Source: Candidatus Magasanikiibacteriota bacterium
Lineage (GTDB): Bacteria; Patescibacteriota; Patescibacteriia; Magasanikbacterales; UBA922
Length of the DNA stretch: 40,207 bases
NCBI GenBank assembly: GCA_018061685.1
Contig: JAGOTR010000005.1
Location: forward strand, 1-40,207
Reading direction: 5' to 3'
Positions 16,609-23,384 of the stretch are shown piece after piece. The notes beneath the pieces were generated by a model. The model was given only the letters and a program-made list of their open reading frames with translations. It did not search any database and was not told the origin of the DNA. Every line of letters starts with the position of its first letter. The stretch's first letter is position 1. The position numbers and the translations under genes were made by a program.

Positions 16609-17655
16609 ATGGAATATACTATTCGCGAAATACCGCAGAAAGAAGACTGGGAGGCATGGATTCGCACACAACCATATACACTTTTTGTTCAATCTCCAAC
16701 CTATGGAAAATTTTTTCAATTATTAGGGGAACAGTATTGGATTTTTGGTATATATAATGAAAAAAATACGTTAATAGGCGGATCTTTGGTATTGTCTACT
16801 CATGCCAAACGAGGAAATTTTTTATATGTTCCCTATGGCCCATATATTGCGCTAGAACATCACCACGCAAAAGCAGCGGCTTTTAAAGCATATACTACCA
16901 CCCTAAAATTATTTGCAAAAAAACAGGGTTATGCATTTATTCGTATGAGTCCTTTTTGGCGAGATACAAAAGAAAATACACACATGTTGAAAGATGCTGG
17001 CTATCGACCAGCACCGATGCATGCTCTTGCCGAAACTACCTGGATGTTGCCTGTGACTGCACCAGAAGATGTATTATTACAGGGCATGAAAAAAAATCAT
17101 AGAAATTTAATTCGTCGCTGTATAAAAGAAGGAGTAACGGTGACCATGCATACCGATATTGCATCGGTTGATACGTTTAATACTTTACATAACACAACCG
17201 CAAAACGACATAAATTTTCACGATTCTCACCCGACTATATTACCAAAGAATTTACTGCGTTTGCACAAAAAAATCAGGCAGTGGTGTACCATGCCTATTT
17301 GCCAGATGGCACATTAGATTCGTCTGCAATTATATTTTTTTATCATGGTATGGCCGTGTATCGCCATGGGGCATCACTCAATACGGATCATAAAATTCCT
17401 ACGTCGTATTTAATTCAATGGCATGCCATACAAGAAGCCAAAAAAAGGGGAATGAAGTGGTATAACTTTTGGGGGATTGCACCACAAGGGGCATCGCCCG
17501 CACATCCATTTCACGGCATTACGCATTTTAAAACCGGATTTGGGGGTGAAGAAAAGCAACTCGTGTCTTGCCAAGATTATGTATTGTCTTCGTGGTATTG
17601 GATCAATTGGATTATAGAAACATGTCGCCGTTTTCGACGTGGATTTCAAGGATAA
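16609..17655 (+). CDS. FemAB/FemX-like peptidoglycan aminoacyltransferase
   Basis: About 348 residues with the double-GNAT FemAB architecture. The first half reads GGSLVLSTHAKRGNFLYVPYGPY. The second has KKNHRNLIRRCIKEGVTV, AIIFFYHGMAVYRHGAS and MKWYNFWGIAP, then GITHFKTGFGGEEKQL, the family's typical C-terminal signature. Fem enzymes use aminoacyl-tRNA to add amino acids to the stem peptide of lipid-linked peptidoglycan precursors. No long coiled coil is inserted, unlike FemA. ATG 16609 was preferred to an in-frame TTG at 16600. The neighbours, a Mur ligase and ftsQ, fit an interpeptide-bridge role. Confidence 0.88.
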   Translation: MEYTIREIPQKEDWEAWIRTQPYTLFVQSPTYGKFFQLLGEQYWIFGIYNEKNTLIGGSLVLSTHAKRGNFLYVPYGPYIALEHHHAKAAAFKAYTTTLKLFAKKQGYAFIRMSPFWRDTKENTHMLKDAGYRPAPMHALAETTWMLPVTAPEDVLLQGMKKNHRNLIRRCIKEGVTVTMHTDIASVDTFNTLHNTTAKRHKFSRFSPDYITKEFTAFAQKNQAVVYHAYLPDGTLDSSAIIFFYHGMAVYRHGASLNTDHKIPTSYLIQWHAIQEAKKRGMKWYNFWGIAPQGASPAHPFHGITHFKTGFGGEEKQLVSCQDYVLSSWYWINWIIETCRRFRRGFQG

Positions 17656-17661
17656 ATCGGT

Positions 17662-18651
17662 ATGAAAAAAAGCCTGTTCCCAAGAAAAAAATACTATACA
17701 AAGCAAAAAAAATGCTATCGCGTTGTTGTTCGGAATGCCGATGAACATGTGTTGACTCACAAAAGAAATCCATATAAAAAACCCGATACAGCGTCTCAAA
17801 GGCAAAAAAGAAATATCGTATTGCTCTGTGTCAGTCTCTTGTTGCTTTTGGGAGTACTGGTGTATCATCCTTTTTTTCGTATTACCTCAATAGAAACAAC
17901 TGGGTTGAAACGTGTGAATGAAGATGAATTCCATCAAACCGTGCATGGCATTATGCAGTATAAACGATTTTTTATTATTCCGGGGAATAATTATTTTTTT
18001 GTTCACATCCAAGAATTGCATGATATTTTAGAAAAAAAATTTCCATTAAATACCATTCGAGTAGAAAAAAAATTTCCACACTATCTCACCATTACTGCCC
18101 AAGAAAAAGTATCAACACTCATTTATGATACAGGCAAACACTATAGCTATGTGGGTGAGGATGGTCATATTGTAGAAGTGGTTCGTCATGTGGGGAATGA
18201 CGAATGGAATCGTGTGACCGAAGAGGTAACAAGTACCGATGCATTTGGTGCTGTACACACAGAAATAAAAATCGTTTCAGAATCACACACCCCACCACTC
18301 ATGCGGCTGCATTCCGAAATGGGAAAATACCCAATAGTCTACGATAGATTACGCCAAGAGGATGCAAAAGAAGGCATGCTGGTGCTAGAACAGGGGACAG
18401 TGACGACCATACAACAGTGGTTTGAATTTGTGGAAAAACAACTCACTATCCCGCTCCATTATATAGAATTAGAAAATAGAGTGGGGGATGCAATACTGTA
18501 CACCAAAGCAGGATGGTATATAAAAATACAATTAGACAAACCCAGCGACATTCAACAGCTGGCACTCAAAGCCGTGCTCGATAAGCGGGGGAGCAGTGAG
18601 GGGGTCTCGTATGTAGATGTTCGATTTGGAGATAGAATTTATTGGAAATAG
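17662..18651 (+). CDS. ftsQ: Cell division protein FtsQ
   Basis: 329 residues with the FtsQ/DivIB plan: a long basic cytoplasmic N-terminus (residues 1-50), one membrane helix (about 51-69), then a POTRA domain starting FRITSIETTGLKRVNEDEF and continuing through FPLNTIRVEKKFPHYLTITAQEK. A beta domain follows to the end (VSYVDVRFGDRIYWK). FtsQ links early and late divisome proteins. It closes the co-directional run that starts at lysS, and no strong terminator follows directly. Only the POTRA and beta patterns are conserved, so the call leans on architecture as well as motifs. Confidence 0.9.
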   Translation: MKKSLFPRKKYYTKQKKCYRVVVRNADEHVLTHKRNPYKKPDTASQRQKRNIVLLCVSLLLLLGVLVYHPFFRITSIETTGLKRVNEDEFHQTVHGIMQYKRFFIIPGNNYFFVHIQELHDILEKKFPLNTIRVEKKFPHYLTITAQEKVSTLIYDTGKHYSYVGEDGHIVEVVRHVGNDEWNRVTEEVTSTDAFGAVHTEIKIVSESHTPPLMRLHSEMGKYPIVYDRLRQEDAKEGMLVLEQGTVTTIQQWFEFVEKQLTIPLHYIELENRVGDAILYTKAGWYIKIQLDKPSDIQQLALKAVLDKRGSSEGVSYVDVRFGDRIYWK

Positions 18652-18697
18652 CAATGGCAGAAATACCGTAGTGGATTTCGGTAATCATTGATTATGC

Positions 18698-18706
18698 TGG
18701 TACAAT
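18698..18706 (+). promoter_or_regulatory. Extended -10 promoter candidate in the gene-free region
   Basis: TGG followed by TACAAT (18701-18706) forms an extended -10 element about 50 nt past ftsQ. No convincing -35 is present. If used, it would start a plus-strand transcript near 18713 with no obvious protein product. Confidence 0.35.
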
Positions 18707-18736
18707 AATTATTTTGTTAAAAAACATAGTAAATCA

Positions 18737-18940
18737 GAGGGTGTGGTTACTCGTATAGAAGGGGAGCTCTGTAAAAAATAATGAGAGCGTTTGGTATGTC
18801 GTTGGATGCTCGTGTGCCCCTATACAAGGTGAAAACACTCGTGTATTGTAATGTCGCACAATGCATATTATGCGACAATATACCTATGGCGGAGGCTAAC
18901 GGGCATGTCCATACACTCCGCCTCATACTCTTTTGGTTAT
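18737..18940 (+). ncRNA. Candidate structured RNA (unassigned)
   Basis: Several helices can be drawn by eye. GTATAG-aa-GGGG (from about 18752) can pair with CCCCTATAC (about 18817-18825). TGTCGCA (18852-18858) pairs with TGCGACA (18871-18877), extended inward by AAT/ATT across one mismatch. GGCGGAG (18888-18894) pairs with CTCCGCC (18916-18922). A T-rich stretch follows. I looked for the conserved cores of tmRNA, RNase P RNA and SRP RNA and did not find them. A 6S-like rod is imaginable but unproven. No credible protein-coding frame covers this stretch. Confidence 0.25.
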
Positions 18941-19316
18941 TTCTTTTTGTATCACGTTTGTTCTGGTATTCTGTGAGGTATATTGTATACATAAATAATT
19001 TTATATTTATTTTCAGATACAGATTATTTTGTTGGATCTATGTTGCCTATGTGCCTCACCGGACTGGTGTGTAAGGCTTCGTAGGCTAGATATGTGTTTG
19101 CTCTCCCCACTCTCCCCTGTTTTGTACGGGATATACTCTATTTTGCGACACTACAAAATTCGACTTTAAAACAACAGGTAGTAAGGGTCGTCTTTTTTAT
19201 ATACTTTTTTCTTACAAGATTCTAGTCAGTAGTATACACCTGTATATATTACTGATTTCTCGTCTCTTCATGGTTTGGTTTAATACCATTGGTCTCATAG
19301 CAAGACTCAGCTTTGT

Positions 19317-19346
19317 CTGAGGGCTACCTGCCTGCCGGCAGGCAGG
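19317..19346. repeat. Palindromic CCTGCC/GGCAGG repeat, copy 1
   Basis: Contains the perfect 20-bp palindrome CCTGCCTGCCGGCAGGCAGG at 19327-19346, preceded by CTGAGGGCTA. The leading 22 nt recur as a direct repeat at 19579-19600. Translated, this DNA yields the LPAGRQA peptide often seen in falsely extended reading frames. Confidence 0.85.
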
Positions 19347-19578
19347 CGACGGGCAAGCTATGGATCATTGCAACAAAAAAATTTTTGAATAAAAAATGTA
19401 AATTACAAGATCTGTGTGAAAAATGGCTAGAGGATTCTTTACGTACCGGCTATCAGGTACAGGTATACTCAATAGAGAGTCTAAGACCACATAAGCCATA
19501 CCCCCTCTCGCCTGCTCGCGTACGAATAATTTTATTGTGCGACACATCATTAATAAGTAACTTTTGACCCGACTTCGC

Positions 19579-19606
19579 CTGAGGGCTACCTGCCTGCCGG
19601 TAGGCA
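19579..19606. repeat. Palindromic CCTGCC/GGCAGG repeat, copy 2
   Basis: Direct copy of the first 22 nt of the element at 19317, followed by a degenerated second arm (TAGGCA). The two copies lie 262 nt apart in the gene-free region. Confidence 0.8.
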
Positions 19607-19651
19607 ATTAACATTACTGTGCTAATTTATTTTTTTTGGGGATGGCTTTTG

Positions 19652-19675
19652 GTATTGAATGGGTCAATACTTTTT
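19652..19675 (+). terminator. Plus-strand intrinsic terminator in the gene-free region
   Basis: GTATTGA (19652-19658), a 5-nt loop and TCAATAC (19664-19670) followed by TTTTT. Because no plus-strand gene lies within 1 kb upstream except ftsQ, it implies that the gene-free region is transcribed. Confidence 0.5.
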
Positions 19676-19736
19676 ACTTGTGTATACTAATACTCTCGCA
19701 ACCCCGGATTCCCTCCCCTACTGTTGAAATAAAAAA

Positions 19737-19761
19737 ATCCTCTACACGTTGGCAGAGGATT
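19737..19761 (-). terminator. Intrinsic terminator of the dsbA-like gene
   Basis: AATCCTCT and AGAGGATT form an 8-bp stem with a 9-nt loop, with A-run on one side and T-run on the other. On the minus strand it lies 17 nt past the stop codon of the dsbA-like gene. It could work in both directions. Confidence 0.75.
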
Positions 19762-19777
19762 TTTATTTGATTATATA

Positions 19778-20551
19778 TTATTGTACAAATTGATCTAACA
19801 CGGTTTTTACTGAGGCAAATGGAAGGGCGCCACTTAATGGTACTGTTTCTCCGTTTGGTCCTACTACGACACTATATGGAGTCCCCTGTCCTCCTGCATT
19901 TTGTGCATCGGTTTCATCTGCTTGTACGCGAGATGCGTATTTGTTTGAACTTACACAACTGTCAAACTTTGATACATTTAAACCAAGTTGTGTTGCAAGT
20001 TGGGTGTAGAGAGCTGGGGTAAGTGATGCTTGATTTTTAAATAATTCATCATGATATTCCCAGAATTTGCCTTGTTCTGCCGCACATTCTGCTGCCAATG
20101 CCGCAGGTGCTGCTTGTGGGTGGATTGATCGAAGTGGAAAGTGACGATACACCACGCGTACTTCTCCATCGTAATCGTTTAATACTTGATCAATGGTTGG
20201 GGTAAATCGTGAACAGAAAGGACATTCAAAGTCAGAGTATTCAATAATGGTCACAGGAGCATTTTTATCTCCACGAATGTGATCCTCATCTTCATCAACC
20301 GGGCGGAAGGCAATGGGGCCTGTTGGTTCACCGCCAGTTGGATTGCTGGGCTGCACCGTTGGATTTGTTGGGTTTGTGCCGCTTACTTTGGTTGGTTTTC
20401 CATTACCAAAATATACGGCTAACATGATGAAAAATCCAATGGTACAAAGTACGAGTACACCTTGAATAATACCAAAAAGAAACACCATTCCCGGAGACAT
20501 GTTGCCAAGAATTGCATTTCCCATGCTTGCTTTTTTGTTCTCTGATTGCAT
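19778..20551 (-). CDS. Membrane-anchored DsbA-like thiol-disulfide oxidoreductase
   Basis: 257 residues. A short cytoplasmic N-terminus is followed by one membrane helix (about 21-48), a Pro/Asn/Thr-rich linker (about 55-80), then a thioredoxin-fold domain of the DsbA/thioredoxin_4 type. The active site is C110-P-F-C113 in IEYSDFECPFCSRF. The cis-Pro loop is GTPYSVVVGP. Likely forms or shuffles disulfide bonds in exported proteins. It has its own promoter (20595-20623) and terminator, so it is a single-gene unit. Confidence 0.9.
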   Translation of the reverse strand: MQSENKKASMGNAILGNMSPGMVFLFGIIQGVLVLCTIGFFIMLAVYFGNGKPTKVSGTNPTNPTVQPSNPTGGEPTGPIAFRPVDEDEDHIRGDKNAPVTIIEYSDFECPFCSRFTPTIDQVLNDYDGEVRVVYRHFPLRSIHPQAAPAALAAECAAEQGKFWEYHDELFKNQASLTPALYTQLATQLGLNVSKFDSCVSSNKYASRVQADETDAQNAGGQGTPYSVVVGPNGETVPLSGALPFASVKTVLDQFVQ

Positions 20552-20594
20552 AGAAACAATACATTAAAATGAATGATACTTTATCTGTTCAATA

Positions 20595-20623
20595 AGTATA
20601 GCAGTTTGTAAAAAGTGTGACAA
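20595..20623 (-). promoter_or_regulatory. Promoter of the dsbA-like gene
   Basis: On the minus strand TTGTCA (20618-20623), a 17-nt spacer and TATACT (20595-20600). This gives an untranslated leader of roughly 35-40 nt before the ATG at 20551. Confidence 0.65.
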
Positions 20624-20627
20624 GCGT

Positions 20628-21884
20628 TTAATAATCCTTCACCAAATACCGAAGCGGATCAACAGGAATACCGTTTAAGCGTACTTCAAAATGCAAATGT
20701 GGCCCTGTGACAAATGGGCCTGCACCCGGCGTACCCGGTGTTCCCCCCGTATAGCCAATCACATCGCCACGCGCCACAAATTGATCTTCACTTACGGTAA
20801 TGCGGCTCATGTGACCATACACCGTTGAAATGCCTCCTGCGTGTACAATCATAGTATAGGCATAGCAAGTGGAAACGGTACAGCGTCTGGCACGAGCTAT
20901 GTAGCCAGATGCAGCGGCTTTAATAGGTGTTCCATGTGCTGCACGAATATCAATAGCGTTATGTTCAAATACATGACGATATGGGTAATCAGGATCATGA
21001 AATCGTGCAGTAATGTAGCGGCTTGGTGTTGGCCAGGTGAGTTGCCCATCTCCTACATTGACATCATCTTGGAGTTTGTTTTGTGATTCTAATTTTTTTC
21101 GGATTTCGTGTTCTATGCCGGTAATTTCATTTTCTATTTGGCTATATTGTTGTTTTAAACTTCCTAACAATGTTTTATACGTTAATTCTGACGCATGGGT
21201 GGATGCCAGTAAATTTTCTTTGGCAAAGAGTTGTTCTCCTAGGTTTTTCTTTTTATTTTCTAATTCTTGTTTGAGTCCTTCATACGAAAGTTTTCTTTCG
21301 GTTGTTTGAGATTCTTTTTTTTGCAACTCTTCTTTACTGATTCGAATGCCTCGTACGGTGGCACCTAAATTTTCTTCTACTGAATGAATGTATTGTACTT
21401 GGTTGTAAAATTCAGAAAAACTACTATACCCTGCTGCTATTTCAATATACTTTTTTTTGTCATGATAATGAATGGTTCGAATCAATTCGCCTATGAGTTC
21501 TTGTTGCCGGTCAATACTCCCCTGCTTGTCTGCTATTTCAAGCTGGAGTGATTCAATTTCGAGTTCTAATGTATCAATTTTTTCTTCCGTTATTTCAATA
21601 TCGAGAGTCACTTGGCTGACTCGATTATCTAAAATAGCTAATTGATTTGAAAGCGATACGGCTTCTTTTCTTTTTTGGTTTATTTTTTCGTTATATGCGG
21701 CAATACTTTTTTCGAGTTCTTTTACTTTTTCTTTTTTTTCGGCAATTTTATCGTTTAACACATCTATTTCTGCCTTATTGCCACCGACTTCTTCTGTGTT
21801 TGCCGCAAATACCACAACACTCCCCCACCCCACGAGGGTAAGAGATATGAAAGATACGAGAATAACAGAAAAGCGAATATGCAT
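20628..21884 (-). CDS. Secreted coiled-coil murein hydrolase of the M23 peptidase family (EnvC-like)
   Basis: 418 residues: a signal peptide (about 1-28, FSVILVSFISLTLVGWGSVVVFA), a long coiled coil (about 35-145 and 178-272) and a C-terminal LytM/M23 domain. The metal ligands are visible as H308-x3-D312 in EHNAIDIR and HLH at 396-398 in GPHLHFEVRLNG, with an additional GHMS His358. The intact metal site suggests an active endopeptidase rather than a pure activator. The arrangement matches EnvC/PcsB-type proteins that split septal peptidoglycan. ATG 21884 was chosen because it starts the signal peptide. The longer frame adds 25 residues of non-signal sequence. Confidence 0.9.
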   Translation of the reverse strand: MHIRFSVILVSFISLTLVGWGSVVVFAANTEEVGGNKAEIDVLNDKIAEKKEKVKELEKSIAAYNEKINQKRKEAVSLSNQLAILDNRVSQVTLDIEITEEKIDTLELEIESLQLEIADKQGSIDRQQELIGELIRTIHYHDKKKYIEIAAGYSSFSEFYNQVQYIHSVEENLGATVRGIRISKEELQKKESQTTERKLSYEGLKQELENKKKNLGEQLFAKENLLASTHASELTYKTLLGSLKQQYSQIENEITGIEHEIRKKLESQNKLQDDVNVGDGQLTWPTPSRYITARFHDPDYPYRHVFEHNAIDIRAAHGTPIKAAASGYIARARRCTVSTCYAYTMIVHAGGISTVYGHMSRITVSEDQFVARGDVIGYTGGTPGTPGAGPFVTGPHLHFEVRLNGIPVDPLRYLVKDY

Positions 21885-21893
21885 ATAAACCTC

Positions 21894-21902
21894 AGTATAC
21901 CA
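21894..21902 (-). promoter_or_regulatory. Extended -10 promoter for the M23 peptidase gene
   Basis: On the minus strand TGG precedes TATACT (21894-21899), an extended -10 element. No good -35 is seen 16-18 nt upstream. The predicted leader is very short. Confidence 0.45.
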
Positions 21903-21960
21903 TAAAGAGTGCTGAGCCTCTATTGGTTGTGTGGGTAAAACGTGGTAGGATGGGGTCATG

Positions 21961-22072
21961 TCATTGCGAACCCTGACGCATTGGGGTGAAGCAATCTTTC
22001 ATAGAGGGTTTTAATATAATACTCTCTATGAAAGATTGCTTCGTCGCCCTGAGGGGCTTCTCGCAATAACAT
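21961..22072. repeat. Long inverted repeat of the TCATTGCGA family
   Basis: A perfect 19-bp inverted repeat, GAAGCAATCTTTCATAGAG (21988-22006) and its complement (22024-22042). It is framed by weaker outer arms: TCATTGCGA at 21961-21969 against TCGCAATAA at 22061-22069. It resembles small non-autonomous REP/MITE-type elements. It lies between the divergently transcribed M23 and bcp genes. Confidence 0.75.
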
Positions 22073-22097
22073 AAGCATATTTATTTTAATACTTTCT

Positions 22098-22559
22098 ATG
22101 ACGTCACTCGAAAACAAAAAAGCCCCAGCATTTACCCTATTGGATCAAGAGGGGGTACAACACGCACTCAAAGATTTTTTAGGCAAAAAAGTCCTCCTTT
22201 ATTTTTACCCAAAAGACGATACCCCCGGATGCACCAAAGAAGCCTGCAATTTTCGTGATCGACTCAATGAATTGCAAAAAAAAGGTGTGCAAGTGCTTGG
22301 CGTGAGTATTGACTCAGTTTCTTCACACAAAAAATTTGCACAAAAATTTTCTCTCAACTTTCCTCTTTTGGCAGACGAAGAAAAAAAAGTTGTCGAAGCC
22401 TATGGCGTATGGGGAGAAAAATCCATGTTTGGAAAAAAATATATGGGCATTCAACGGGATTCTTTTTTGATTGATGAAACGGGAACTATTGTGAAGCATT
22501 ATATGAAGGTGAAGCCTGAAACCCATGTGGATGAGGTGATTGCTGATGTATCGGCATAA
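22098..22559 (+). CDS. bcp: Thiol peroxidase of the BCP/PrxQ type
   Basis: 153-residue peroxiredoxin that reduces hydrogen peroxide and organic hydroperoxides. The peroxidatic Cys lies in FYPKDDTPGCTKEACNF, with the second Cys five residues later (CTKEAC), the usual resolving position of this subgroup. VLGVSIDSVSSHKKF and FPLLADEEKKVVEAYGVWGEK follow the family pattern. It is a monocistronic plus-strand gene among minus-strand genes and ends in a strong terminator. Confidence 0.95.
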   Translation: MTSLENKKAPAFTLLDQEGVQHALKDFLGKKVLLYFYPKDDTPGCTKEACNFRDRLNELQKKGVQVLGVSIDSVSSHKKFAQKFSLNFPLLADEEKKVVEAYGVWGEKSMFGKKYMGIQRDSFLIDETGTIVKHYMKVKPETHVDEVIADVSA

Positions 22560-22561
22560 AT

Positions 22562-22598
22562 AAAAAAGCACAATCTCTCTACGAGACTGTGCTTTTTT
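22562..22598 (+). terminator. Strong intrinsic terminator of bcp, possibly bidirectional
   Basis: AAAAAAGCACA (22562-22572) pairs with TGTGCTTTTTT (22588-22598), with an inner CTC/GAG. A-run upstream and T-run downstream would let it also stop minus-strand transcription from the tRNA-Tyr side. Confidence 0.8.
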
Positions 22599-22652
22599 AT
22601 TTATACATAATATCACAGGTGCTTGTTTGTGGTGATATGCCTAGTGTATATG

Positions 22653-22734
22653 TGGGCCGGGAGGGAATCGAACCCCCGAAGGCTGAGCCAGCAGATTTAC
22701 AGTCTGCCCCATTTGACCGCTCTGGAACCGACCC
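22653..22734 (-). tRNA. tRNA-Tyr (anticodon GTA)
   Basis: Read on the minus strand it starts GGGTCGG and ends CCGGCCC plus discriminator A, giving a full 7-bp acceptor stem with one G-U pair. The anticodon arm reads GCAGACTGTAAATCTGC with GTA in the loop. A long variable arm (GGCTCAGCC) marks a class II tRNA, as expected for bacterial Tyr. The T arm has TTCGATT. The 3' CCA is not encoded. Confidence 0.93.
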
Positions 22735-22743
22735 GATGTTGAC

Positions 22744-22775
22744 TTATAACTATTAACAATTAACAGTTAACTATT
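22744..22775. repeat. AT-rich repeat (left arm beside the S23 gene)
   Basis: Built from words TAACTATTAACAATTAACAG and GTTAACTATT. The reverse complement of these words (TTAATAGTTA, TTAATTGTTA, AGTTAACTGTTAA) appears at 23174-23208, so the two segments bracket the S23-type gene in inverted orientation. Confidence 0.6.
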
Positions 22776-22778
22776 TTG

Positions 22779-23138
22779 TTATTTATTATTTTGCCGTAGT
22801 AGTTTGATAAAACCACCAAGTTGTTTGCTAATATCACAAGCGTCTTTAAATAAAGTTATATATCTTTCTTTTGATATATACCTATTATCTTTTGCTACAT
22901 CTAAGCAGGCAACAACTTCGCTTACTGACGCAATAGATATTTCTAAAAATCTTGCAAATTCTCTATCAGACTGTTTTGCGGAACCCTCAGCTATATTTAA
23001 TATAATTGATAGTGCTGCACGTGATATCTGATCATATAAAGAATACGATACACGTTTATCAAAACAAACAACTATTGCTTGATAAAAAGTTTTTGCATCT
23101 GTATATACTTTAAATTGAAAAAATCGAAATGTATCCAT
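22779..23138 (-). CDS. S23-type four-helix bundle protein (23S rRNA intervening-sequence family)
   Basis: 119 residues of the four-helix bundle family: FKVYTDAKTFYQAIV, the hallmark YSLYDQISRAALSIILNIAEG, SDREFARFLEISIASVSEV, and a last helix DACDISKQLGGFIKLLRQ. Homologues are often encoded inside intervening sequences of 23S rRNA genes, and free-standing copies are common in small-genome bacteria. Molecular function is not established. Here it lies between tRNA-Tyr and tRNA-Thr on the same strand, bracketed by inverted AT-rich repeats. No rRNA gene is in the window. Confidence 0.88.
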   Translation of the reverse strand: MDTFRFFQFKVYTDAKTFYQAIVVCFDKRVSYSLYDQISRAALSIILNIAEGSAKQSDREFARFLEISIASVSEVVACLDVAKDNRYISKERYITLFKDACDISKQLGGFIKLLRQNNK

Positions 23139-23173
23139 ACTCCCCTCCCTCGTATATATACATCAATTACCAA

Positions 23174-23208
23174 AGTTAATAGTTAATTGTTATAAGTTAA
23201 CTGTTAAC
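23174..23208. repeat. AT-rich repeat (right arm beside the S23 gene)
   Basis: AGTTAATAGTTAATTGTTA followed by AAGTTAACTGTTAAC. It is the inverted counterpart of 22744-22775 and lies between the S23 gene start and tRNA-Thr. Confidence 0.6.
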
Positions 23209-23212
23209 CCAG

Positions 23213-23285
23213 AGCCATCTCGGGGGCTCGAACCCCGGACCCACGGTTTACAAAACCGTTGCTCTACCAGCTGAGCTAAGATGGC
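23213..23285 (-). tRNA. tRNA-Thr (anticodon TGT)
   Basis: On the minus strand GCCATCT at the 5' end pairs perfectly with AGATGGC at the 3' end, followed by a T discriminator. D arm TAGCTCAGCTGGTAGAGCA, anticodon arm ACGGTTTTGTAAACCGT with TGT, and T arm CCGGGGTTCGAGCCCCC are all canonical. CCA is not encoded. Confidence 0.96.
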
Positions 23286-23292
23286 GTCGTAA

Positions 23293-23384
23293 ACACATAA
23301 CCATTAACTATTAACAATTAACTTTTTATTTGAACATGGTGTATATTCAAAAAGTTAATTATTACCTGTTAATGGTTAATTGTT
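23293..23384. repeat. AT-rich inverted repeat pair overlapping the end of the TPR gene
   Basis: AACCATTAACTATTAACAATTAAC (left copy) is followed about 35 nt later by GTTAATTATT and TTAATGGTTAATTGTTA (right copy, opposite orientation). The right copy overlaps the stop codon of the TPR gene and encodes its last residues. Confidence 0.55.

Larger units (their letters stand above)
18941..19650. other. Gene-free stretch of about 700 nt
   Basis: Open frames here are short, Cys/Phe/Tyr-rich or built from repeat DNA, without ribosome binding sites or recognisable motifs. The stretch contains two direct copies of a CTGAGGGCTACCTGCC-type palindromic repeat, and otherwise low-complexity AT-rich sequence. 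I see no tRNA, rRNA or known leader element. It may be decayed coding DNA or the body of a long untranslated transcript ending at 19675. Confidence 0.5.

Noticed and set aside
18781-19074. 97-codon plus-strand frame in the gene-free region
   Set aside because: Aromatic- and Cys-rich composition, no ribosome site, and overlap with several RNA-like hairpins. Not convincing as a protein.
19313-19567. Open frame with YLPAGRQATGKLW
   Set aside because: Its N-terminal part is the translation of a CCTGCC/GGCAGG palindromic repeat. The remainder shows no family pattern or ribosome site.
18652-19777. tmRNA, RNase P RNA or SRP RNA
   Set aside because: Searched by eye on the plus strand for the tRNA-like ends and conserved cores; none was found.
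22779-23138. A 23S rRNA intervening sequence around the S23-type gene
   Set aside because: Neighbouring sequence is tRNA-Tyr, tRNA-Thr and AT-rich repeats. No 23S rRNA sequence is present.
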